A stretch of 64,000 nt of DNA from assembly GCA_024138015.1 (NCBI GenBank), contig JAMXBB010000002.1:13243131-13307130 (forward strand), read 5' to 3'. How positions within the stretch are numbered: the first letter of the stretch is position 1; each line of letters opens with the position of its first letter. Both the position numbers and the translations under genes were made by a program. The notes beneath the pieces were generated by a model. The model was given only the letters and a program-made list of their open reading frames with translations. It did no database searches and was not told the DNA's origin. This stretch comes from Lumnitzera littorea. Taxonomy: Eukaryota > Streptophyta > Magnoliopsida > Myrtales > Combretaceae. This document shows, piece after piece, positions 38,007 to 50,894 of the stretch.

Positions 38007-40990
38007 CTACATTAGGACAACACCTATCCCAATGCCTGACGTGTTACACTCTAGCTCGAATATTTTTTTGAAGTTAAACAGAATTAGTACAGGGGCAGAG
38101 GTTAACCTTTCCTTTATCTCGGTAAAACTCCTCTCTTCCTTTTCTCCTAATCGAAAGTCAAAAATCTTCTTTATTAGTTTAGTAAGCAATGCAACAAAGG
38201 TATTGAAATTCCTAATGAATCTTCTGTAAAATGAAGTCGATCCATGGAAACTTTTCATGTTGGCATAGTTAATAAGAGTCGGCAACTCAACAATTGCTTG
38301 AATCTTCTCACCATCCACTCGTAAGCCTCCTTCACTGACTACATAACCTAAAAATACCACTTCCTCTTAGCAAAAGCAACATTTCTTCAAGTTTCCAAAT
38401 AATCTCTTGATACGAAGGATATTCAATATGGCTCAGAGATACTTGTAGTGACTTGACATGTTGACATTATAGATGAGGATGTCATCAAAGTATACCGTGA
38501 TACACTTTCCTATTAGATGTCTCAGCACATGGTTCATCAACCTCATGAAAGTGCTCGAGGCATTCGATAAGCCAAATGGCATGATCGTCCACTCATAAAG
38601 TCCATGTCGAGTTTTAAATGCAGTTTTCTACTCATCTCCCAATCTTATGCAAATCTGATGGTAACTAAACCTCAAATCAATCTTACTAAAGATCTTGGCT
38701 CTACTTAGTTCATCCAGCATGTCCTTCAATCTAGGAATGGGATACTTGTATTTGATTGTGATCTTGTTCACAGCTCGGCTATTTATACACATTTGCCAGG
38801 TTCCATCCTTTTTTGACATTAGAAGTATCGGCACAGCATAAAGGCTAAGACTTTCTCTAACATAACCTCTCTTTAGCAACTCATTGACTTAATGTTGGAG
38901 CTTAGAAGCCTGCTCAGGACTCATCCGATAGGTTGGTCTATTCGATAGTGTGGCTCTAAGTAACAAGTCAATGCGATGTTCTATGCCTCAAGTTAGCGGG
39001 TAACCTCTTGGGTAACTATTCTGGGAATAGATCGACATACTCATCCAACAACTCTTTTATTTCCAAGGGTGGTTCACCCCACTCCTTCATTTCTAGCAAT
39101 CACCTGACCAACATAAGGGTCGACTCATCAGCATTGATGACCTCTCGGAGCTCGAATCTGCTCATCACTAGAGCCTTCTTCGATTTGCAAGTAAGTTTTG
39201 TCTATAATTTGTTAACTTCTCTCAATGGTATCAGGTTCATTATAATCTTTCGGCCATCCTTCTCTAACAAATACGTATTCTTATAGCCGTCATGGATAAC
39301 TCTCTTATCAAACAACTACGGTCTACCTAGCAGAACGTGGGAAGCGCACATGGGTAGTATGTTGCAGAGAATCCAGTTAGAGTAATTTCCGATAGTGATC
39401 GGTAGCAATATTTGCTGAGTGACATGTAATGCTCCTTTCTCACTCAACTAATGCAATTTGTACGGCCTTAAGTGTTCAATAGTTGGTAACTTCAATTTTG
39501 AAGTAAGATCAGATGATGTCACATTGGTGCAACTTCTACTATCCACAATGAGGGCACACACTTGATCATTCATCTTACAGGTGGTATGAAACAAATTCTC
39601 TCTCTACTCCTTCTCTCATAAGGGTTCCAAGTTCATTGTACATCAGATAACCATGATCAACTGGTCCAAGTTCTCAGCAAATACATCCTCTTCAATCAGT
39701 TCTTTCTCGGTAGTGCTCTCCTCTTCTTTATGTTCCTCATCAGTACTTTCTACCTCTAGTTTCAAGACATTTCCCTTGATAACCATAGTCCTATGGTTTG
39801 GGTACTAAGCAGCCATATATCTAAACACTTGACATTTGAAACACTTAATCCGGTTCATCTTCCTATTAGATCCTTGCCCCTTCTCATAAGTACAAGTTGG
39901 CACATCACTATTAGGTTAGCCTTTCTGCTCAACTCGAACATCAACCTTTCGAATCTGCTCGGTACTCAACTGAGCTTGGTGACTCGCTTGTTTAGGTCGA
40001 CTGGTCGATACTTAGCTCCGTCTCTGCTTCTTTACTCGCTGGGCTATCTTAACAACCTCATCCATTATGGTAAATTGTTAGAGTTCCGTAATGTCTCTAA
40101 TGTTACCTCTCAACCTAGTAATGAATCTAGAGATTGTTCGACCTAATGGTTCCTCCACTCTACAGTAGATCATAAGCATATGAAATTCTTAGACATACTT
40201 GTCAACGAATCAATCTCCTTGTCTTAGCTCCTGAAGTTGAGTAAAAGTATCTTATAGATAAGTATCCAGCACAAACCTATTTCTTGGTATTCTTTTCATT
40301 TCAGGCTAAATATTAATCTCTCAGTAGCCTTCTCGCCTCCTCATAGCCGAGAAGTGTTTCTACCACATGGCGACATATTCGGAGAACTTAATAACAGCAG
40401 TTCTTAGTTTATTGTAATCCTCATACTAATAATAGTAAAAAATACACTCCACTTTCTCTTCTCATTCTAAATATTCATTAGCACTCCCGGATCCATTAAA
40501 ACTCAAAATTTGAAGCTTCACATGGTTAGATTCCCTAGGGACTCGTACTCGCTCCTCTTCTTCATAATACTCTTCTTCTTCCTCGTCTTCTATGTCAACC
40601 AAATCAATCCTTCTCCTCACTCATCCACCTACTCCTCCACCTTGAACTAGCTACTTTAGTTGGTTGGCAAGCTAATGCGTAAATAGCTCGGGTTAAGTCC
40701 ATTAAGAGATTAGCCACCTCATTAAGTCTCTTGTTAGTGCTTCTCGAAGTTCCTTGAGACTATTAGCTATGGTAAACAACTCTACTGTTGTCATCTCCAA
40801 CACCAATGTTCACACTTGGGTCAGTTATTTTCTTCACAGATTCAAAGCTCAAACAAACACTTCTGCATACCAGAAAATTAATAGCTAGCAAACATAGCAA
40901 TTAAATGAACACAATAATTTGCTTTGTTTCACATACGTAAAATGGAGTAGATAGAACTTCAAAACAAGCTACAATTAAAGCAAAACCTTC
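38007..40990 (-). pseudogene. gag-protease-RT-RNase H remains of element B
   Basis: In minus-strand order from the right there is gag, then a knuckle at about 39800-39845 (CFKCQVFRYMAA, followed by a stop; histidine and last cysteine lost), a protease where DSG reads DSR (about 39530), RT with LSRAKIFSKIDLRFSYHQI (about 38660-38720), and RNase H where LECDAS reads LECNTS (about 38030). Several catalytic residues are lost and stops are common. Confidence 0.75.
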
Positions 40991-41005
40991 ACTATGATAC
41001 CAAGA

Positions 41006-41881
41006 TAATGCGAAACTTGGCTAAGAATAAACAAGGCCAGTCGCTAGATAGGTCCAAGCTTGCTGAAAGCTTAAAAAAGAAGTGATAGGGAATTTATGAA
41101 AGGACAAATACGAATGAAAAGTAAGCAAAAACCCACCAATAGCTCTAAAGGATATGACGTATCAATGGAACTTCTAAGGACCCATGACATAATTCGATAT
41201 GACACACAAATTAGTCCAGTGAGGTTACTCACCACCTAGCCTTGCTCAAAGGCCGACATAAGAGTGATACTGAAAGTAAATAAGTAGTGTTTACACAAGA
41301 AAGGAAATACTTAGTATATTAATGATTTTAAATTTATTTGCGGCAACAAATATAAGGGTATTTATACCTATAAGTTAAGGTGACTTACCTAAAAGGGAAA
41401 AAAACAAAAAGGACATTTCCTAAGAAAGTAATGTACAAGATACAAAAGGGTAAAAATGAATATTCAAGGAAAACAATCATTAATGTAATAGATTTTATAC
41501 ATGATTATGTATATGTGGCGATGTTGTATTGGTAATGCCGTTGGAAGATATGGATAAAAAGTACGGTCAATTTACTTGTCCGAGTAGGAGTGGTTTAGTC
41601 AGTCTAGTGTCTCTCTCTATACATCTCAGCAAAGGTGATGCCAAGTAAGTGATTGGCCAAGCATGAGTAAGAATGAGGATTGGCTGTTGTCTTGGCCTTC
41701 CACTTTTCAGTACACTATCTACAAGAAATATGCAATCATTCGGCTCAACATGCATAACAGGTCAATAAGGAGATATTCGGCCTCAGCAAGAGTCGACGAT
41801 AGCAGGAGGATTCATCTTGCCAGTCCTTTTTGTCCTTAAGCTTGGCCGTAGGTCAATGGTCTAATAGCCTAGTTCCCATTA
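41006..41881 (-). repeat. 5' LTR of element B
   Basis: This 876-bp LTR is homologous to both LTRs of element A. It begins TAATGCGA and ends CCCATTA on the + strand, so both canonical terminal dinucleotides have changed. The primer-binding site starts three bases to its left. Confidence 0.85.
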
Positions 41882-42141
41882 GTAGGTAAGGTTCCAGCTT
41901 CTCTCAACTCTAGAAGTTTCCTTACTAACAACAGCACACACTCTTCTATCTTGACTTCTCTAGAAAATTAAGCTCAGGAAATCACTAGGGACTTCCTTTA
42001 TAGTGATCTTAAAATCTTCTCCTGCAATTCCTAAACTTCTTTAGGGCTCATTGGGGTTAATATAACTTTCTTCCCATCCTTCTGGAATATGTAGATGTTC
42101 CTATATCCATCATGTAGTACCTTCAAATCAACTTATCAAGA

Positions 42142-42396
42142 TTAGTCGAGTAATATACGTGAGGCACACATGGGTAGTACGTTAGATGGTACCTCATCCT
42201 TATATCTATCACTAACAATAATCAATACTTTGACTTGTTTGACAATAGGTAGATCTCCCTTCTTATTTAGCCAATTAATCTTGTAGGGCCTAAGGTGTGA
42301 GTAGGTCGACAACTTCAAAGCATTGACTACTCCATATGCTATGACATTGGTATAACTCCCTCCATCGATGATCAAAACATACGGTTTGCCATTCAT
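42142..42396 (-). pseudogene. element C aspartic protease fragment
   Basis: An 84-codon minus-strand frame contains YVLIIDGGSYTNVIAYGVVN. The retropepsin D-[ST]-G site reads DGG. It lies between B (which separates it from RT) and D3 (which separates it from gag). Confidence 0.7.
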
Positions 42397-42585
42397 TCGG
42401 CTGTTTGTGTGGAAGAGGTTTTCCCTCTACTCATTCTCATTAGAGACGAAGGTAACGAGAGATCGTCGTATGACTAGACAACACTCAGCTCCCTTTATAG
42501 GTAAGGTTACGGCTTTTGGGTCTTCCTGAAATTCGCTCAACAGGTGATTAACATTGTCCTCCTCTTTACCTTCACTAGCACTTTT

Positions 42586-45481
42586 TGTAAGCCTTGCAAT
42601 TAGAAATTCGGAGTCAATGCATAAAGTTTAGGACAATTAGGTAAGTTATCTGATCGAGCTTAGATTTTATAACGAAGTTAAGAATATTAGTAAAAGTAAC
42701 TTTGTAAGTTTAAATTTAGGAAAATAAGTAATAAAATAATTAAATATAATTATAAGTATATTATCTAATTATAAGTATATTATCTGTTATTTATTGAAAA
42801 TATGTAAAATGAGTTTCGATAACTAACAAATCGATAGAAATAAATTGTATGCATACTAAAAATTATAAAATAACATAAATAATATTTAAGAATACTTACT
42901 TTTACTCCATATATATTTACGTATACGTATAAATATCCAAAATTATTTAAAATGCTTGAAATATACTAAATTAGTGCTAAATAATTAAAAAAATTAAAAT
43001 TAAAATCAAGAAAAATCAGAAAAAGTAAGGAAATGTTTGGATTCAGGTTATGGCAAGCTAGGATGTGGAAGAACAAAATTAGCTAATCAAATTAAGGCAA
43101 TTAGAAAGTAGAATGGAAGAGGAAAAGAGACAAATATCACCTAAAAATTAAACGAAAAATATTAAACAACTCTACAAAAGTAGCAAGCCTCATTTGGAAT
43201 TCATTTTAGTTAGTTAAGATTTAGAGAAAAATTAGAAGAGACCAAAACAAGAGAGTTAGGCATTTTTACAAAAAAATTAGAAAAATTGTGTATAATTAAA
43301 GCTTGTGAAGCAAAACCATGATCGACAACCACCTGGAAACAAATGGCTACCACCATCACACACTACCACCACCACCCCATCTAGCCAACACATTTGGAGC
43401 CACCCTTGGTTATCGAAAGCGGATCGGATGGGTGAGTTCAATTTCTCACTTGAATTTGTTTAATTTTGTAAAAATATTAAATGTTTTTAAAAAATTATGA
43501 AATTTGATTTTCTAAGGTTTTTTTGTATGTAAATTTAGGGAAAAATTTTGGTTTAATGAATTTATATCTGCAAATATATAGTGCTTAAGAAATTCTAAAA
43601 ACTCGAACTTATTTTGATTTAGAAATAAATAACCTTAATAGTATAGTTTTGAGCTCAAAATTTTTGTATAGACTATTTAGAGTATTTAAAATAGTACTAT
43701 GAAGATATTTTTCAAAAATCTATTTGTGAAATTTTTAAGCCTTAAAATGATATATAAAATGGGTGATTTTGAGTTAATTTAGTAATTAAATAGATTATTA
43801 TTGATTTAGTGTATAACTAGGTGTTTTAGAATGTTAATTTTTTATTTAATATGATATTTGTAACATTTAGGGTGTTAGATATAATTATTAGGTGTATTAT
43901 GTAGTGTATATGTGTAAATTAAGAATATGTGAAATTAGAAATGTAATAAGTAGAAAATATTAGATTAAAATTGATAATATAATAATAATAAAATACAATA
44001 AACCTGATATGGAACTTAAATTTAGGTAATTATTTGAAAAATACAAAATTTTCTCACATTAGAAGTAAATTCGATAATTAAATTAAAATTGAAGTATACC
44101 GTACGGACTAAAAATACTGATTAAGAGTTAAATATGATATTTAACATACCTGAAAATAATATGATTAATTTCATATAATGGTTTGGAATGAGTTCTTGTG
44201 GCTCATGATAACACCGTAATCGAAAACTAAATTAGAACCTAAATTAGAAACGGATTTGAAAACCGATTTCAAAACTAACTTAGAATGGACCGATAATAAA
44301 TAGTATATATATTTAGAAAATTGAGTCAAATCATAAGTTAAAGCCTGTATGTCATAAGGATATAAATACATAAGGATATAAAAAGAGTATTTATATTATA
44401 GGACATGCGGAGACAAGTTAACTTGTGACAAGTTGAGTGAGTAAAGCAATAATTTCAAGTAAGTTAAGTTTAATACATTGCTGTATTTTAGAATACTATA
44501 TTAAAGTACTCGAAGGCTTAGGATGTCTCTGATTACTTGCTAAAAATTGATGTTATGTTTTGGTGGTTTTTGTGAATTGAGTGGTGTGAGATTATTTGAT
44601 CACCTTAAACCGAACTTAATTATAAGCGACTTAAATACCTCAATTAGACATGCATTACAACTTTCTAGAGGACTGTTAGGATTCTCTAGCCAAATATCGA
44701 TACCTTCAAAAAATAATAACGTTAGATAGTATAATAGTTTTTTCTTCATCCTTAGTCGAACCAAGTGACGAGAAAAAGGGTTATGATAAGGATGAAAGCA
44801 ATGGTTTGAAGGATAGTTATGGGGGGAGCAGTATCTTCATTGTATAAACCTGGATTTGGTTATGAGTTGTTACATAAACATTGAAACTCTTCAACCTAAA
44901 TTAGAGCGGGTGAAATCACTCTAATTTTACAACGGACCAGACTACATTGTGTGATGGCATTGCATATAATTAATTGTTTGAAAACCTTGTTTGTATTTGT
45001 TATGCATTCTTAAGTCTCTATTCTAGCTTACTGAGCTGTTAGTTGTTTATACTCTTATAAATTTTCTTACAGGTTCTGATTGAGATGCCATGATATAACT
45101 ATCCTAAGATTAGTCTCTTTTTGAAGTGCCTTAAGGGAGTAAGAATCAACTGGCTAAACAATTGAGTCCTTTAATGTTTTATTAGTACTCTTAGGTTTAT
45201 GTACTAGTTTTGTAATACCTCACTTATCAAACTACAATGTTATGCAAATATTTCCTAAGACTGTAAAACAATATATGTATCTTTATGTAAATACAATTAA
45301 AAGTTTTTAGTTATATTTATAAATTTTGTCTATAATTATGAATGAGCTATTTACTTTAAAGCAATGAATCGTAGACATTTTGTATAAATCGTATCTATGA
45401 TAAGAACTATAGGGTTAGTTACTATCATAAGTTAATTTATATAGTGGGATAGTTGTGACTCTACCGCTTCAAGGCATAACA
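42586..45481 (+). mobile_element. solo LTR D3 of the long-LTR family
   Basis: This 2.9-kb unit begins TGTAAGCC and ends CTTCAAGGCATAACA. It is flanked by CTTTT and CTTTC, a 5-bp duplication with one transition. It aligns with D2 along its whole length and splits element C between protease and gag. No coding capacity is recognised. Confidence 0.78.
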
Positions 45482-46740
45482 CTTTCCACCTCAAATTGGG
45501 GTTTGCCTCCCTTGATAGTCATGATACGTCGATTTAGGCATAGACTACTCATGCATCCAAAACCAAGACACTTAAAACACTTAATCTCTTAAGGCTTCCT
45601 CCTTAAGCTCTAACATTAGTCCTTCTTGTCCTTAAGCTTCTGGTCCTTATTCTTGCCTTGGCCATCATTAGGTTTGCTCGGCATCTGACCTCGATGGTCT
45701 ACCTCGGAACTATGTTAAGCTCGATCGTATCCAAGTTAGCTTAGCATACTAGTTCTGCTCGGTAAGCCAAGTTGGCTACTCGACACTCAACTCATTTGAT
45801 TCCTCCTCTATCTCTCAACCCTTTGTGCTACTCGAATAGTCTCATCTAAAGGCCCAAGCCTTTATATATCCACTATGTTATCAATTTCAATCCTTATCCT
45901 AGAAATGAACCATGCTATAATCCATGTCTTAAACTCGTTAACATCACATCCGATCATTAGTAACTGGAATTCTCAAACATACTTGTCCACTGATCTATTA
46001 TCTTGCCTCAAGTCTTGGAAACGTTAGAAAGTGTTTTGCTCGTAGTGATTGAGAATAAAACTACTCCTCAAAGCTCTTTTCATCTCATTCCATGTTCGAA
46101 TTTATTGTTGGACTCTTTAGCGCACGTTCTATAACTTCTTCCACCATATTGCTATATACCCAAAAAATTCTAACGCAGCTAATCGAATACAAACATATTA
46201 TCTTGCCTCAAGTCTTGGAAACGTTAGAAAGTGTCTTGCTTATAGTGATTGGGAATAAAACTACTCCTCAAAGCTCTCTTCATCTCATTCTATGTTTGGA
46301 TTTATTGTTGGACTCTCTAGTGCACGTTCTGCAACTTCTTCTACCATATTGCTGCATACCTAGAAAATTATAACGCAGCCAATCGAATACAAACAACGTC
46401 TTTATAATCATAAAAGTTGAACATCTTTTTAATCTTCTCCTCCCAGTCCAAGTAGTTATCAATACTACTAAATCCATTAAAACTTAGGATCTACACTTTG
46501 AGATGCTCGGCTCCTCTAGGAGCTCTAAGCTCACACTCCTTAACTCCATCATACCGCTCCACCTCTTCCTCATACTCCTTAACTTCATCTAACTCAAGTC
46601 TCCTTTTTGCAACTCTGTTAACATGTCGGGGCAGAGCTAGGTTTATGTTAATAGCTTCAAGTGCTCGATTCTTACCCATCTATCTTCTTGGCCTATCTCT
46701 TACTTCTTAGCCTTGTTTAACAACTCTCTTGTGACTTATT
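45482..46740 (-). pseudogene. gag region of element C
   Basis: A zinc knuckle lies at about 45545-45590 (CFKCLGFGCMSSLC, with the histidine changed to cysteine). Upstream in sense are retrotransposon-gag blocks: a DYLDWEEK-like motif near 46440, LAA and W-x-K blocks, and an N-terminal stretch at 46491-46679 with a charged EEEVERYDGVKE segment. A 200-bp tandem duplication (46001-46400) doubles part of the gag core. The frame is broken. Confidence 0.65.
46001..46400. repeat. 200-bp tandem duplication in element C gag
   Basis: The unit starting TCTTGCCTCAAGTCTTGGAA at 46001 is repeated exactly 200 bases later at 46201, and similarity continues to about 46396. The two units differ at roughly 20 positions, nearly all transitions. 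Confidence 0.9.
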
Positions 46741-47080
46741 CTTTATGGTCTTTTATACAAAAATAGCTAGATTAGCTACAATAGTAGCAAGGTCTTATAT
46801 TTGCTCGTCAGTAGTTCATGAGATCTGTTGAGTAATATGGCCATGACCATGAGCATTACTTTTGGCATCATTAATCTCTCCTTAAACATTAAGATTCAAT
46901 ATTTCTTAATATAAACTTTAGAAGGTTTACTACTTAATAGAAGATTCTTATAAAACTTTAACAATACAACTGACAAAACAACTTAAGAGCTTGCTTTGTT
47001 TTTTAAGTAGGAAATGGAGTGTAACAGAATACACATTAATAAGAAATACTTCAATACTAAGCTTTCAGTCGTAATCTTAA

Positions 47081-47092
47081 GCTCTAATATCG
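47081..47092 (-). other. primer-binding site of element C
   Basis: The minus strand reads CGATATTAGAGC, three differences from TGGTATCAGAGC, at the expected place just inside the 5' LTR. Confidence 0.55.
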
Positions 47093-47095
47093 GGA

Positions 47096-48076
47096 TTATA
47101 TGATGTTTTTAGGAGCTTAGTAATCACTAAAGCTTACCGTAAGGAATAGTAACCAAGCAGGTCATTCGAGATATCAAAGAAAATAAAATGAAAAGGTTGA
47201 CCAACATAGTAGCTTCCGCGAAGTTGTTACGAGAATATGACGTACTAAGGAACACAATACAACTTAACACTTCGCTTGATATGACTCACAAGCTAATGTT
47301 AAGCTCCACTTGCCACTAATCTTGAGCTACTCGATAAAATCAAATAAGAGTGTAGAATATGATGTACTTAGAGAGGGTATCTCACAAGAACAAAAATTTT
47401 CATTAAGTACAAGGTATATGATAATTGTGGCTATAATAAAAGGACTATTTATATTAAGTTCTTGAGGGCAACAATACAAATAAGAAAAATTACATAAAAG
47501 ACTATAAAGAAAGAGATCCCTAGTATGTATGAAAAAGGTAAATATGACAAAAGATGAAAAGGAATTATAGTACAAATGTCAGAAAAAGTAAGGATAAGTG
47601 ATAGGTTATCGATAGGTTTGTATTTGGGAATCTTGAGGCTTAATGGTTGAGTTATATTAAAGTTATGGTTGTTGTAGATGAGTAATATTTGGAGTTACCG
47701 AGGCGAATAAAGGACACTGTTGTTCAGTATGCCGAATGAGTAGTGTTTGGTGTGTAGTAGCCTTAGTCTCGGTACGTAGTAGCTTAGGTCTCAACACTTG
47801 GCAGGTTGGCCTTTGCACTTGTCAATCCTATAGGTTGGAAGAGTAAAGCTTAGTGTTCAAATGACCTTAGGCTCAACAGATGAGTGGTTGACAACTAGAC
47901 AAGGATCAGAGTAGAGTAGAGTATGTCTAAGTTCTGACCTTAAGGAATTCACCCATAACTCTTTCTTATAAAAGAGCTCGTCTTTAGCAGACTGACATGA
48001 AAGTATTCTCCTTACGAGAGATTGTAGGCCTCAAAGATGGGCACAAGTAAGGGGTTCGGAAGTCGACAATCTATCA
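47096..48076 (-). repeat. 5' LTR of element C
   Basis: This 981-bp LTR is homologous to 31509-32457. Its right end (CTATCA) keeps the CA terminus. The primer-binding site lies just to the left. Confidence 0.82.
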
Positions 48077-50460
48077 TCACATCTCATCGTCATAATAATA
48101 ATAGTGTTCTTTAGTGTCTTCATCCTAATGATAATAATATGCTTCTTTGTTCTCATCATAATCTATCTCGTTCGTCTAAAAATCCTATAGCTAAAAAAGA
48201 AGAGGAACAAGCTAATGCTTAGTATAGTAACCTAAAAACATGAGTGTGTGACATGTAGTAATCGATATAACACATGCAATAATGCAAATGAGAAAAGCAA
48301 ATAACATATTAATATGTAAATATAATTAAGTCAACAATCAACACAATTCAAGATCACTAGTTATTAACCCCAAATTTAGAGCATCTTAGACTCCATGTGT
48401 AGTTCTTTGTCAAGACACTAGCACTACGATTCCCAAATGCCACCTAACCTACTTGATTATAAGATATTGGTATTATAATCCTTAAACACCAGCCTAATAT
48501 ACCTCGTATCATATCTAAGGGGGGACTCAACTTGAGACAACATCGCTCAAAGATCAATAAGGTGCTATCTCAAGGATATTGGTATTATGACCTCCTGACC
48601 TTAGCTAAACAGAAGCAACAAACATATTTCATTTCGGTTAATTATCAGTTTAGTTTAGTTTAACTATCCTAAACAAGCATAAGTAGCAAACAAAGTTCCA
48701 TGTACCTGTGTCTTGAAAACAACTCGTAGAATCTATTTCAAAGAACTTTTCAAGATCAACACCTAAATAATAAAACAAGAATAACTCTTTTTAGGTTTTG
48801 TTGATAAGGCATTTCAAACTTGGGCCCTTCAGGCCAATGCTGACTTGACCAGGCTCATAGCCTAGGTTGCTCTCTTTTGAATTCAGCCCACTAGAACTTG
48901 TGACCAACCTTAGCCCAGACCCATGGCATGGCTTGCTTAACTATAGCAACTTACAATGACTAAGAGACTATAGATAAGGCTAAGCGACTAAATCAACAAT
49001 CGCCTCCTATAATTATAGACCACATCGGAGCTATATGACTCCACTATCCACAACTTGCAGACATATCTCATACTCACTAATAGTTCTCTAATTGCCAACT
49101 CTATTCCTTTATAAATATCAATTTATCACTTAACGGTAAACCACTCAATACTTTGCACACTTGAGTTATACTATGCCATTTAATGTACTTACTTCTCTAG
49201 GTACTCTACTAATTTAAGTATCGAAGTAGTCATGCTGAACAATACCCCAGTGTCCCTTATTGTATATTGTTTTGTAGGTTCTCAACAATGTGCAAAGTCT
49301 AAATAATGTCTAACCTCTATCGGCTAAAAATTAAAGACAACAGGTTTTATCCTTAAGTTACATAATTCTAACAAAGTATTTTTATTTATCTCCCTAAGTT
49401 ATGAAGTCCCAATTTTAGTTCAACTCGAGATTATGGATCAATTTAGAATCCTATAATGTTTATAAAGGTTAGGATAGGGTTAAGAAAAGATAGAAACAAG
49501 AAAAGATTGGAAAAGGTGAGCTACAAGAACACCTCCAAAGGTTTACAGTCGTATTCTTGAACCATGGTCCTTCATAAACTAAATTCTTTAGTTCTCGCCT
49601 GTGTTTTTAACTTCTATCACAATTCTACGGCTAGGTCTATGGCTGTAGTCTTAAGCCATGGTCCTTGAGCCTAAAATTTTATTTTCATGCTTGAACAAAA
49701 AATTCTCGACTAGAGGTCTACAAGTATGACCATGGCCGTAGTCCCTGCCTATACTCTTTTGGTTCAATAACTCTCATCTTCTTTTCAACTCCAAACCTCT
49801 CCAAACCATCCAATGACAATTCCAATACATTTAATACTCTAATTTCTTCATAAGGTTTAATCTTCTCCATCAATTTAACTATAAGGAACACTCGATGTAT
49901 TCAGATCCCTAACTCAACAAACGAAATAATATTGACAACAAAGTACATACCTTGATCAAGACACCAAAAGCAATCTCAACCCACACTATACAATACTTGT
50001 TTACAACACCAAGATTAAACACATACACACAAACAAAGAAATCTAATCAAGACATAGATAACAATGTGGATTGTTATACTTTTGAGTATTGAGATAAAAC
50101 TCATTATGTTACGATTTAGCCTTTTGCCCTAACTTAGCTTTGCAATCCTTTAAATCATGTGCTTCTACAATCCTAAAACATCCCCTAACATCCAAGAAAT
50201 GCAAAATCAAAATCAAAACGAAAAAGAATGTCTTACAATGGCTTACCTTAGCCTTACTCCTATAGTTCTTTTAAAGAAGATTTTTTTAAAACAATAAAGC
50301 GAGAAAATAAGTCCTATAATTTTGTAGAAGCTTTTATATTTAAGAGTGAAAAAGATCAACTTACTCCTTTTAAAAATATACTATTACTTTTCTTATCATG
50401 TTCAATATTTTATTATTTTCTTTCCATTAGTACTTTTATTAATTTGATTTTTTATGGTGT
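48077..50460 (-). mobile_element. solo LTR X3, main part
   Basis: Read on the minus strand, this matches X-family LTRs; for example the block TGATCTTTGAGCGATGTTGT (48540-48565) corresponds to TGATCTTTGTGTGATGTTGT at 54720-54740 of X2. With 31259-31508 it forms one LTR of about 2.6 kb that element C entered. The right boundary is uncertain; GGTGTCA at 50456-50462 is a candidate. No target duplication was confirmed. Confidence 0.55.
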
Positions 50461-50894
50461 CACTTGTGGAATTGTTGGTTCCTTGGCTTTTCGGGGGATG
50501 TAAACAAGGAACAATGCTTTTAGTGCTGTCCGTACATGGGTTAGGTTCGTTGTACTTGTACATGCGCCACTTGCTGTTTCTGGGATAGTGGGATGCGAAA
50601 GAATCATCTTGATGAGTAGACAGACCGGAGAAAAGCAAAATTGAAATGCATGTATGTTTTCTGGTCAGATTATTTGCATCACGTGATCAATTTCTCCGAC
50701 GTCAACCGACAGTTTTAATATTATTGATTTAGTTGGAACATTCTGTCATTTCATTTGCATTACTGTAATGTAATTTATGATCCTAAGAAGATCACAATGT
50801 CATTTATGTAGCCATAAAGCTGAATTATTGCATTGGAAGCTTCAATATCCTACGATCCCACTCTATGATTTCCCTGGAAAATCATATAAGATAG

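Larger units (their letters stand above)
37952..41881 (-). mobile_element. internally deleted gypsy element B, relative of A, nested in C
   Basis: The 3.9-kb insertion is flanked by a perfect 5-bp duplication, GTAGG (37947-37951 and 41882-41886). The right end is a full LTR (41006-41881). The left end keeps only about the first 30 bases of the other LTR (TGATGCAAACCGTGAC onward) and then jumps at about 37980 into RNase H sequence equivalent to 26278 of element A. The integrase and most of the 3' LTR, about 2.4 kb by comparison with A, have been deleted. A primer-binding site (TGGTATCATAG on the minus strand) lies at 40992-41002. Confidence 0.85.
31509..48076 (-). mobile_element. Ty3/gypsy LTR retrotransposon C with three nested insertions
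   Basis: LTRs lie at 31509-32457 and 47096-48076, and the internal region is on the minus strand. After removing D2 (33570-36450), B (37952-41881) and D3 (42586-45481), the remainder reads gag, protease, RT, RNase H, integrase in order. The unnested element would be about 6.9 kb. It represents a different gypsy family from A and B: the LTR sequence and pol C-terminus differ. The element is dead through stops as well as insertions. I could not identify a convincing target-site duplication. Confidence 0.82.
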
